Shown here in pieces: positions 1 through 9,800 of a stretch of 64,000 nucleotides of DNA. This stretch comes from Thermoanaerobaculia bacterium. Its GTDB lineage: Bacteria > Acidobacteriota > Thermoanaerobaculia > Multivoradales > J023. How positions within the stretch are numbered: position 1 is the stretch's first letter; every line of letters begins with the position of its first letter. Under the pieces are notes generated by a model. That model ran no database searches, was not told the DNA's origin, and saw only the letters and a list, made by a program, of their open reading frames with translations. The DNA lies in contig JAUIJL010000008.1 in assembly GCA_030431255.1 (NCBI GenBank), forward strand, positions 124,001 to 188,000, written 5' to 3'. The translations under genes were made by a program, and so were the position numbers.

Positions 1-3000
1 TCCGGGTATGACCTAGCCGGAAGACCGAGAGAGGAGCGGGTGGGCTTCCGGGGCCCGATGACCTGGGGCTACGACCTCTACAGCCGACCCCAAAGCGTGA
101 CTCTCCCACCGGGACTCAGCCGAGCTCCCGATAGCTCGTTTAGCGGCTTCGTCCGCCAATTCGATACCTTGGATCGGCTTTACGACATCAGTGGCCTCGG
201 GGCTTTGACCCAGGCGACTGTCGGAGTGACTTGGCAGTGGGGGGGAGGAGACCGTCTTTACGGTTGTAACACTAAGACTGCCCTGGGCACAGCTGCTCGG
301 TTCGGCTACATCGATGGAGCCGGGCCGCAAGCACAGGGGGATCAGCCTCCGTCCTCCAAGTGGAAGCTCGGAACGTTGACTTGGGGTGCCGGTCCTAGCG
401 CGGCAACCGCGGTGCCAGACACGACATGGGGCCAATTCGCCTTTGGTTGGCGCGGGGTAGAGGGCGACCCAAGAGATGGAGCCAAGATCGGCCGACAAGT
501 TAAAACCGGTCTAGATGCGGGAGGCCTGGACACCTTTGCGGGAATGGGCTGGGCCTGGAAGCTAGATGCGGGAGTCCGCCTAGTCGAAGCCTATCCGGGG
601 CGCGGTGATTTAGAAGGGCGAAATCTCCATCAATCCGACGGATTCGTCTACGAGTACGGCCGGGGAGACGAGCTCATCCGGATCGTCGATCAGTTTGCAG
701 GTGCCGTTGCAAATGTAGAGACCGGAGCCTACGGTCGCATTGAAGAGCGGGGCGGCGTGGGTTTCGAATACGACGCCGCGGGACGACGGACAGAAGACGA
801 TCGCTACTTCTATCGCTGGAATTGGCGCGGCGAGCTGATCGAGGTTACGGTTCGGGATGCTTGGCCGGACGGCGATATATCTCCCTACGCAGGTCACCAG
901 GTGCGCTATACCTATGACGCAAAAGGCAGACTGACTTCCCGACTGCATTGGGGCACATTCCTTGAAAGCGGCGGCCAGAGACCGTTTATCGAGCGGCGCG
1001 ACTATGTGTGGGAACATCGTGGCCTAGTCTCCGAGGTGGGCTTCGGTGACGCGGAAGGTGTCCAGAAGCGTTGGCGAAAGACTTACCTTCCCGGACCCTC
1101 GGGCCTCGACGACGCTCCTCAGGTCATTGTTGAAAACTTGGCATTTCCCGGAACCTTTGGCGGCGAGGCTCTATATACCTATCTGCGGGATGAGCTGGGC
1201 ACCGTTGTTGGAATTGTTGCGGAGGAAGAAAGTCAAGATCCGTCGAAACCGACCTTGCCGGCTCGTTATCTCTACACGCCTTACGGAGAAGCTCACGTCG
1301 AGACGGGCCCAGAGCTTCGGCGATCTCGATTCGATGCAGACATCGAGGACGTTCAAGGTAGAGAACAGACAGTCGGAGTGGGACAGAAGTCGGGCGGTTT
1401 GCGCATGTCCTTTTCGAGCGCTCTTGATGCCGGCTCGTTGGCCGACGCCGTAGTGGTTGAATCTCTTGGAGTTGGAGGTTGGCTGGAGGTTTCCGTAGCG
1501 GAAGTTGTTGTTGGCCTTGCTCCGAATTCGACGGATCTCTTGGTGATGTTGGAAAGCGGCTGGCGAGAGGGAAGCTCGTATCGCGTCAGGTTGAGCACGG
1601 GGTTGAGAGACTCCGTCGGCCGCAATCTCGAAGACGCCCTGGCAGTTGACTGGAGCGTTCCGCCCGGAAATGAGCTGGGGGTGGCCTACGATCAGCGTTT
1701 CACTGCTAGCTTCGACAACGTGCTCTCAGCTTCCAATACCTTGGGTGGAAGGTTCCCCGGAGGACAAAACAGCTTGTTCCAGGGCTTGTGGACTGATCCG
1801 GTTTCAGGCCTGAGCTACGCCCGCGCTCGTTGGTACGACGCTCGCAATGTTTCATGGATGTCTGAAGATCCCCTTGCGGACGTCGATAGTCCGAACATGT
1901 ATGCATTCGTCTCCTGGGCTCCCAATATGGGAACTGATCCCCTCGGCCAATGCTGGGGCAAGATGAGCCGAATTGGCGGTCTAACTTGTGCCGACTGGGG
2001 AGGAGCCTATGTCGACTACCTTTGGAGCAGCACCACCGATCTTGGCGCGATGGGGCTTGGAATCGTCAAGGGTACAGCCAATCTGGTCACTCTAGGCAAG
2101 GTCGAAGGAATCGAGCGTGCTGTTGAAGCCTATCAGGAGTCCGAAGGTACTCTGAGTGAGCGAATTGAAGCGGCCAATGACGCCTACAATGAAGGTCAAC
2201 TTGACTACGTGACGCTCGGATTCTACTCCGCCGAAGACAAAGGTGATCATGCCAAGCAGCTTGTCAAAGATTCCTTAGGCGTCGATGCACAAGTCAACGG
2301 TATTCACACAGCCGTTGAGGGAGCTACGGAAGGAGACTGGGACAAGGCGATTCGGGGCGGTGCCGAGTGGTTGGGTGGTGCCAGTCAGACGGTTCTAACG
2401 GTCGCAACTCTTGGTGAGACGGCAACTGGTGTCCAAGCGGTTGTCAAGAACGGTGGGCCTAAGCCTAAATCTACCGGTGGAGTCGTCGATGAGGTAGTCG
2501 ACGACCTACCACCTGTATGCACCGGGGCCGGATGTCTCTGTTTTGCCCCAGGAACGATGGTGCTTCTAGCCGACGGCACACTCAAGCCAATCGAGGACGT
2601 CGAGCCAGGGGATTTGGTGCTGGCCGACGACCCAGAAGATTCGGCACCGCCAGAGCTTACAGAGGTGCTCCAGCGCCATAAGACGTCGACCGAGAGGTTC
2701 ATCCAGATTTACCTTGAGTCCGCCGAGGGCTTGGACAAGCTGATTGAGTCTACGGGACGCCACCCCTTCTGGACCCTTAACCGCGGGTGGGTGGAAGCCA
2801 GAGATCTTGAGACTAACGATCTCCTGCTGACTCCCGAAGGTCGGGAGGTCCGAATTCGTGAGATTGCGGAAGAAAGAAGAGATTCAGAAACCTTCAACCT
2901 GACGGTCGCCGGACATCACACGTTTTTCGTTGTTTCTGGTGGAACGTCGGTTCTTGTGCACAATACGAATGACGGTGGTTGGGAGTTCAACCCAGAAGTT

Positions 3001-3336
3001 GATCTCGACTACCAAGGGCGGGGAGGCAATCCCTACCAGGCGATGAGGGAGGCACTCGACGAAGCATTCCGAAGGACAGGAGTTCCTCGGGATCAATTCG
3101 AGCCGACCAAGTGGGCAAAGGATAAACACGGAAAATCTTTCCCAGTCGAATGGCGCAGCCCAGCGGGAGCCGAGGTGAACATCGACGATCCTCGTCTGGT
3201 GCCGGTACAGGAAGGACCTCAGAAGCCGCACGTGGGCTATCAATCCCCTGGAAAGCGAGGAACGGGTGGTGCCGTTCGTGGGCATATCCTGGTAGATGAC
3301 GTTCCTGTGACTCGGGGAAGGATCGGATGTCAATGA
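1..3336 (+). CDS. Rhs polymorphic toxin, 5'-truncated by window (Rhs core - Hint - Ntox47-like tip)
   Basis: The reading frame is open from base 1, so the gene starts left of the window; 1111 codons are visible. The first ~650 residues are YD/Rhs repeats ending in the usual Rhs-core boundary (SEDPLADVDSP, then TDPLG near base 1945), about 80% identical by eye to the second Rhs gene. An Ig-like (Big_5-like) insert lies around bases 1390-1690. After a ~190-residue linker comes a Hint/intein-like domain, from the Cys codon at 2539 (CFAPGTMVLLADG) to VHN at 2956-2964, expected to cut itself and release the tip. The last ~123 residues (motifs NPYQAMREALDEA, GKSFPVEW, PHVGYQSPGKRG, RGHILVDDVP) resemble polymorphic toxin type 47, a predicted RNase; this is from memory of the family. 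The product is probably exported and used against competitors. The overlapping downstream gene is the expected immunity partner. Synonymous codon choice looks less GC-rich than in the second Rhs gene. Confidence 0.9.
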   Translation, partial: SGYDLAGRPREERVGFRGPMTWGYDLYSRPQSVTLPPGLSRAPDSSFSGFVRQFDTLDRLYDISGLGALTQATVGVTWQWGGGDRLYGCNTKTALGTAARFGYIDGAGPQAQGDQPPSSKWKLGTLTWGAGPSAATAVPDTTWGQFAFGWRGVEGDPRDGAKIGRQVKTGLDAGGLDTFAGMGWAWKLDAGVRLVEAYPGRGDLEGRNLHQSDGFVYEYGRGDELIRIVDQFAGAVANVETGAYGRIEERGGVGFEYDAAGRRTEDDRYFYRWNWRGELIEVTVRDAWPDGDISPYAGHQVRYTYDAKGRLTSRLHWGTFLESGGQRPFIERRDYVWEHRGLVSEVGFGDAEGVQKRWRKTYLPGPSGLDDAPQVIVENLAFPGTFGGEALYTYLRDELGTVVGIVAEEESQDPSKPTLPARYLYTPYGEAHVETGPELRRSRFDADIEDVQGREQTVGVGQKSGGLRMSFSSALDAGSLADAVVVESLGVGGWLEVSVAEVVVGLAPNSTDLLVMLESGWREGSSYRVRLSTGLRDSVGRNLEDALAVDWSVPPGNELGVAYDQRFTASFDNVLSASNTLGGRFPGGQNSLFQGLWTDPVSGLSYARARWYDARNVSWMSEDPLADVDSPNMYAFVSWAPNMGTDPLGQCWGKMSRIGGLTCADWGGAYVDYLWSSTTDLGAMGLGIVKGTANLVTLGKVEGIERAVEAYQESEGTLSERIEAANDAYNEGQLDYVTLGFYSAEDKGDHAKQLVKDSLGVDAQVNGIHTAVEGATEGDWDKAIRGGAEWLGGASQTVLTVATLGETATGVQAVVKNGGPKPKSTGGVVDEVVDDLPPVCTGAGCLCFAPGTMVLLADGTLKPIEDVEPGDLVLADDPEDSAPPELTEVLQRHKTSTERFIQIYLESAEGLDKLIESTGRHPFWTLNRGWVEARDLETNDLLLTPEGREVRIREIAEERRDSETFNLTVAGHHTFFVVSGGTSVLVHNTNDGGWEFNPEVDLDYQGRGGNPYQAMREALDEAFRRTGVPRDQFEPTKWAKDKHGKSFPVEWRSPAGAEVNIDDPRLVPVQEGPQKPHVGYQSPGKRGTGGAVRGHILVDDVPVTRGRIGCQ

Positions 3337-3773
3337 AAGATCATATCCGTCGGGAAATCGAGCGAGCTGCGGAAGAGCTCAATATAGCGCTTGCTCCACT
3401 GTCGAAAGAACGTTCTCTAGAGATTCGCGGCCAGTTGGCCCGTGCATACAGTAGGGAACCGGATCGGGCGACCCATTTTTCCTATCAGACTCTGGACGAG
3501 TACGATGCAATCTACTCAACAGAAAGTTGGAAGTTGGCGCCCCAGTTGCTGAATGCTTCTCCGATCCTATTTTTCCTGAACCCTGACGAGGACCTTACAG
3601 TTTGGCAGCTAGATTCGAGCCATGACGCATTTCTTCTACTTTCCGAGTCTTTTGGTTTTCCTTTTTATATGGCCACACTGGACTTGGAGGCAGTGGTCTG
3701 TGTTGATGATCATGACTGTCTTTACGGAGTAGGGGAAGCTGGCAGTGTCGTAAAGGATCTAAAGCAGACTTGA
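3327..3773 (+). CDS. Putative immunity protein for the Ntox47-like Rhs toxin
   Basis: This 148-residue protein starts 10 bases inside the end of the toxin gene, the coupling typical of toxin-immunity pairs. The ATG at 3327 is preceded by GGGGAAGG; a second in-frame ATG at 3333 is possible. It has no signal peptide or membrane segment and is acidic, with a hydrophobic C-terminal half rich in aromatic residues, as expected of a cytoplasmic inhibitor that binds a nuclease tip. I do not recognise a named immunity family, so the role rests on position and size. It would protect the producer and its siblings from the tip encoded just upstream. Confidence 0.75.
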   Translation: MSMKDHIRREIERAAEELNIALAPLSKERSLEIRGQLARAYSREPDRATHFSYQTLDEYDAIYSTESWKLAPQLLNASPILFFLNPDEDLTVWQLDSSHDAFLLLSESFGFPFYMATLDLEAVVCVDDHDCLYGVGEAGSVVKDLKQT

Positions 3774-3882
3774 GCTTGCAGCGATGGGCTGGTCGCCTAC
3801 TTTGCGGAGATCCAAGCTGGTGAAGTTAAGAAATGAGAATCTCTCGAATCGAGTAGGTTGAGCCTGGGGCCAAGGTGGTTGC

Positions 3883-6800
3883 GTGAACATTTGGTATAAG
3901 AGGTTGCCGAAATTGGAGACAAGAAAAAGAATTATCTGGTCTCTTTTGATTTGCTTGATCTGTCAGATTGAGATTTACGCCCAAGCCCAGGACGCCTCCG
4001 ACTGCCTGCCGGCCAAAGCCGACGAGGTGTCGAGCCTGGAAGACCCGGGAGCCCTGAGCCTGGCGGAAATGGCCGCCTGCATCTCGGACGTCGACGGCAA
4101 TTTCGCCTGGCTCCGCGACGTGGTGCTCGCCAACGACGTGGAGTGGCTCGATCGCGGCTATCGCGGCACCTACTCGGGCGTGTTCACCAAGGCGGACCCG
4201 GAGCAAAAACCCAAATGGAAGCGCGGTGATCTGCTCTTCGCCTCCATGGGCATGGCCGGCGTCTTCGTCTTCGACGTCTCCGAGCGTCGCCTGGACGAGT
4301 CGCACCTGGTGGGTCATCTGCACATCCAGGATCAAAGCGCCCTGTTGTTGCAGCTCGATCCCCAACGGGGGGTGGTCTTCGCCGGTGGCAACGACTACGG
4401 CAAACCGGGTCGTCCGCCGTTGATCAACGCCTGGGACGTGCGTTACGTCAACGCTTCGCCCAAGACCGAGATCAAGCCCTCCCCGGCGTTTTCGGTCAAC
4501 AAGCCGTGGGGCGCTGGACACCTGGCGGTAGACCCGACGGGCATGGGCCTGCTCTACACCTGGAGCACCACCGAAGGCCCGATCGCGGTGCCCATCGACA
4601 GCCCCGAGTTCCGTTTCAGCGGTCTGTATTTGCCGGAAGAAGGGGACATTCCACCGCCCAACGAGCGCCAAGAGGGCGAGGTTCTGCCGTCAATCCAAAA
4701 GCTGACCCAACGTTTTGTGCCGCTGGGCGTGCCGCGGGTGGTCAAGCTCGAGGAAGACGACGAGGAGCGAGCGAAGCAGCGGGACGAGCTGGAGGCGACG
4801 AATACCGCGGCCTTCAAAGTGCGTTTGGCGTTGCCGGGCTCGTTCGGCGACAAGCTGACGGCCAAAGTGGAAAGCCTGCGCGCCTTGCCGGACGCGCGGC
4901 ACCTGGGCAAACCCGACCTGGGCGCTGCGATCATGCCGCCGGGTGGACCGGGTTGGCCGGACGCGTCGGTGACGGTGACCCTGCGTCGCCTGGGCGTGGG
5001 TGACGACGAGCAAGGTCACGATCCGAACGTCGCCGGTGGGGAAGCGGGTCATTTCTCCGAGGCGTACAACCTCTACGAGTCGGAAGAGACGATCCTGCTG
5101 CTGGCGGATCCGCGGGCGCGGAGGGATTACAAGCTTCAAGATGTCGTGGACACCTCAGGCGCCGGTGAGGACAACAGCTTTGCGGTCAAACATGACGAGA
5201 AAGCTGCTTGTCGTAATTGTGATTGGCCTCAATATTTGCCCGATCCCAAGGGCGACACGCCGCCCCAACCCGATGAATTGGAGCACGTCGAGGAGCTGCT
5301 GGCGGGCCGCTACCTGCGAGCGATTCTATTCGTGGATCCCGAAGCCCCGGAGCCGATCCAGCAGAAGACCCAAGCCGCCTTGGACTTCTTCGAGCGCCAG
5401 GGAGACAACTATCCGACGCCGGCGGGTTTCGCGGATATCGCGGCGCCGGCGGACGCGGTGCCGTCACCGATTCAGGTGACTTTGGCGGAGCCGGCCCAGA
5501 ACCCGGCAATGTGGTCACCCGGAGAAGCGGGCGTGTCGGTGGCCTTGGCCGGCGGCGACCTGATGCTGACCGCGTCCGATCACGTGGTCACCGGACGCGG
5601 CATTCCCTTTACCTTCGATCGGACCTATCGATCCCACGGCCTGGGTTACGGACCTCTCGGCAGCGCGGGCTGGGGCGCCAATCTTTTCGCTCGCCTGCGC
5701 GAGATCGACACCACGGGCGAGGTGGAGTACCACGACGGCCGCGGACACGTCTGGCGGTTCTATCCCAATGTTTATTCTGGTGCCGAGCCCGGTGCCCTGG
5801 TGCCGGACGAGGATCACTACGACGAAGACCTCGCCGCCAGCTATCACCCGCCCAAAGGCGTCTACCTGCGTCTGCAAAAGCTGCGTGATGACCGCGGCTG
5901 GCGTTTGATCGGCCGACACCACGACATCGCCGAATTCGACGCCGAGGGTCGATTGACCAACGTGAGCGATCGCCATCGTCGAGGCCAGGATCCGGAAGAC
6001 CAAGGCAACACCCTTCACCTACGCTACGACGTGTTCGGTCAGCTGATCGGCGTCACCGACGATTTAGCCCGAGCCTACGAATTCGAGTATTACGACGACC
6101 CCAAGCCGGAAAACAAAGGCGGTGACGGCGACAAATACGGCCTGCTGAAGAAGATCATCGACTTTGCAGATCGTGAGATCGAATACGAATACGACGACGA
6201 GCGTCGTCTGACCAAGGTGCGCTACCCCGAGGTCAAGAATCCCGTCGACGCCTACCGTGATTTCTCCTACGAGGGAGATCAGCGACCGTTCTTGGAATAC
6301 ACCTACGATCCGCAAGAGGGTGTCCCCCCGAACGACGACGACGAAAAAGCGATTCTGCACGGCGAATTCGCGCAGCTCAGGATCTCCGAGGTTTTCCTGC
6401 CGGATTTCCTAGGGAACGATCGTCGCGTGCCCCGAGCTCGTTTTCGATACGACTCGGCGACGGGCCGGTTCGAGAGCGTGAGCTTTCCCACGCCCCAGGA
6501 CGAAAACAACAGCACTGCGGGCGTAATCTGGGAGCTGGAGCCTCCCGCGAATCAAGACGACGACGCGAGACCGCTGGACGGTTATACGGTTCGCGCGCCC
6601 TGGGGCCACGAGGTGGACTACCTCCTGGAGAAGGGGCGCACCGTCGGAGTCGAGCAATTGTTGGAGGTGGTGAACGACGACGGCGAATCTCGCCCCGAGG
6701 TGCCGGTCAAAACCGAATTCGCCTACACTGACGATGGCCGCTTGCAAACCATCACCTATCCCGACGGCGGGCAGCGGATCAACTGCTACGGCGATTCCGA

Positions 6801-9800
6801 GGGCGAGATCGGCGGTTGCCAGGGTGGCAGTGAAGACGTCGATCACCTAGCCAAGGCCAACGTGGTGCAAGCACTGACCCGAGCCACCACCGAGCGAGGC
6901 CAGGGCACGGCGGAGTACGACACCTTAGACGCCGCCGCTAGCTACCAAGAAGACAATCTGGTGTCCTCGGTGACCGACGGCTTGAGCCGCGGTATCCAGC
7001 TGGCCGTGCCTTCGGCCATGGGCAGCGAAACCATGGCCTACCAGACCGAAGGGGTGCAGTCGAAATTCGACTATGACGCCTTCGGCCGAATCAAAGACAC
7101 CCAGGGTGGCCTAGCCAATCCCTTCATGGTGAAAAGAAGTTTCCACGAGGACGCCGCAGGCAAGAACCAAGCCGGCTTAACCAAAAGAATAGAGGCGGGA
7201 ACGGGCCAATTTTGGAGCGAGGTCGAATACGACGAGCAATTCAATCCGGACAAGAGCGAAACCTCCCAAGGAACCCGAACCGAAACCCGATACGACTCCT
7301 GGGATCGTCCGGTGCAGACCATTTCCGGCCTGTCGGACGGTCGTTATCAACCGGTCGGAACGCCCGAATGCGACGAGGAAGGAGCCCGCCAAGAGCTGGC
7401 CTTCGACGCTGCCGGGCATGTCGTGCGCATCCGCAAGCTTCAGGACTACGTGGATTCCGCGGGCAACGTTCAATGCCGGTGGGTCGAAACCCGATATCAA
7501 TACAACGCGCGGGAGCAGGTCGTCGGTGTCTTTCAGACCCATCTGGCGGATCCCAATCAACAAGGTGAGGTGCTCACGGATCCGACCCTGATATCCGAGT
7601 CGGTTTACGACTCATATGGTCGCGTCTTCAAGCAGCGTTCCCTCAACTTATCGGATCCGGCGATCGAGGAGGTCTTTTCCTACGACGCCGCGGGTCGGGT
7701 TCGGGGCGTCAAGATCGGGGACGCCGGCGAAAAGGTGCGCGGGTACGATGCGAAGAATCGAGTTGTGCTTCAGACCGACGGGCACCAGGGGCAATGGCTC
7801 GGTCGGTTCGACGTGTGGGGACGGGTCTTTTTCCAGAAACACGCGACTGGTGCTTTCGAGCTGGCCTTCTTCGATGAATCCAACAACCTCACCCGGCAAG
7901 AGAGCTACAACTCCGATCCGCTCTCTACTTCGGGCGACCCGAAGCTCATGGCCCGTCTGCGGACCCACTTCAACAGCTTCGGGGCGGTCGAACGGGTCGC
8001 GACGACTCTGATCGACAGCGACGAGCAGAAGCAGATTCTGATCACCGAACAGGAATATGACGACGCCGGGCGGCTGAAAGCGACCTGGAGCGGTCCGCCG
8101 AAGTCGACCGATCCGGAATGTGCGGATGTAGCTACGGCTTGCCTCGATACGTCGAAAGCACGACGGGAAAAAGAAATCCTTTACGAGCGCGACACGGGAC
8201 GCCTGCTCGAGGAGCGTTTCGGTGGCGATTATCGGGCGGCTCACCTCTATGCCCATCGCTATGAGTACCATCCGGACAACGCATCGCCCCAACCCGACAG
8301 AATGATCTATTTGGAGTCGGTTCCCGGTCAGGAGCCGCTCGAAGAAACCGGCAGCACGAAATATGAGCGTGACGCTTTCGGTCGAGTCGTCACCGAGCGC
8401 AAGAGTGACGGGTCGGTCACTCACGTCACCTACGATCGCAGCTCGAGCCAGCCGATCCGCATCCGAACCGGGGCGGATTCGGTCACACGCATGAGCTTCG
8501 ACGGAATCGGCAAACAGCTCCAGGTGTTTCGACCCAACGGTCGCGGTCGAACCCTTTACGTCTACGATCTGGACGGCCGCATGCTGCGCCAGATATCGAC
8601 CACCGACTCGGATGCGTGGATCACCCGCTTCACCTACGACCGCACGGGCAGAACCCGTCGGGTCGACTACCACGATGGCACCTATGAAGAGTCGACCTAC
8701 CATCCCGACAACACGGTCGCGACTTTTCGCACTCGCGACGGTGTTTCCATCACCCACACCTACGACGAAGCCAACCATCTTCTCAGCAGTGTTCCGACGG
8801 CGGGCGAGCCGGCCGACACGCTGGTGGATTTGGATGCCGGCGATTTTGCCGACTGGGACGAGCTCAGCCGTCCGACGTCTCTGCGTCGGGGCAGTCCCGG
8901 TAGCGCCGCCGCGGACCCCGATCTGACCGTCGCCTATCCTGCCTATGATCTGGCGGGTCGCCCCGATCGCGAGCGGGTGGGCTCACGAGCGGCGATGGCC
9001 TGGACCTACGATATTTATAGCCGACCCACCCGATTGACCCTGCCGGTGGGATTGAGCCACGACGCGGGGACCTCGTTCCAAGGTTTCACCCGCCAATTCG
9101 ATACCCTTGATCGCGTCTTCGATATCAGCGGTCTCGGAGCCCTGACCGCGGCGACTGTCGGCGTCACCTGGCGATGGGGCGGCAGTGATCGCCTCTACGG
9201 TTACGACACCAAGACGGCTCTCGGCACGGCGGCTCGATTCGGCTTTATCGACGGCGCCGGGCCCCAAGGCGAAGGTGACCAACCGCCGTCGTCCGAGTGG
9301 AAGCTCGGGACGTTGACTTGGGGCGCCGGAGCCGGTTCGGCCACCGAGGTGCCCGGCACCACCTGGGGGCAATTCGCTTTCGGCTGGCGTGGTGTCGACG
9401 GCGATCCGCGAGACGGCGTCAAGATCGGTCGTCAAGTCAAAACGGGTCTCGACGCCGGCGGGTTGGACCTCTTCGCGGGCATGGGCTGGACCTGGAAATA
9501 CGATGTCGGCGTGCGAATGCACGAAGCCTATCCGGGACGTGGCAATCTCGATGGCGTCAACGCCCGTCAGGTGCCCGGTTTCATCTACGACTACGGCGAA
9601 GGAGATGAGCTAGGTCGAATCGTCGACCAATTCGCCGGCAAGGTCGTAGAGGTAGAGACCGGAGCCTATGGCCGAATAGCGAGTCGCGACGGCGTCGATT
9701 TCGCATACGACGCCTCCGGCCGTCGTACCGAAGACGACCGCTATGTCTATCGCTGGAATTGGCGCTCGGAGCTCGTTGAGGTCACGGTCAAAGACACCTG

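Noticed and set aside
3774-3882. Possible extra small gene between the immunity gene and the second Rhs
   Set aside because: Only about 100 bases without start signal or coding character.
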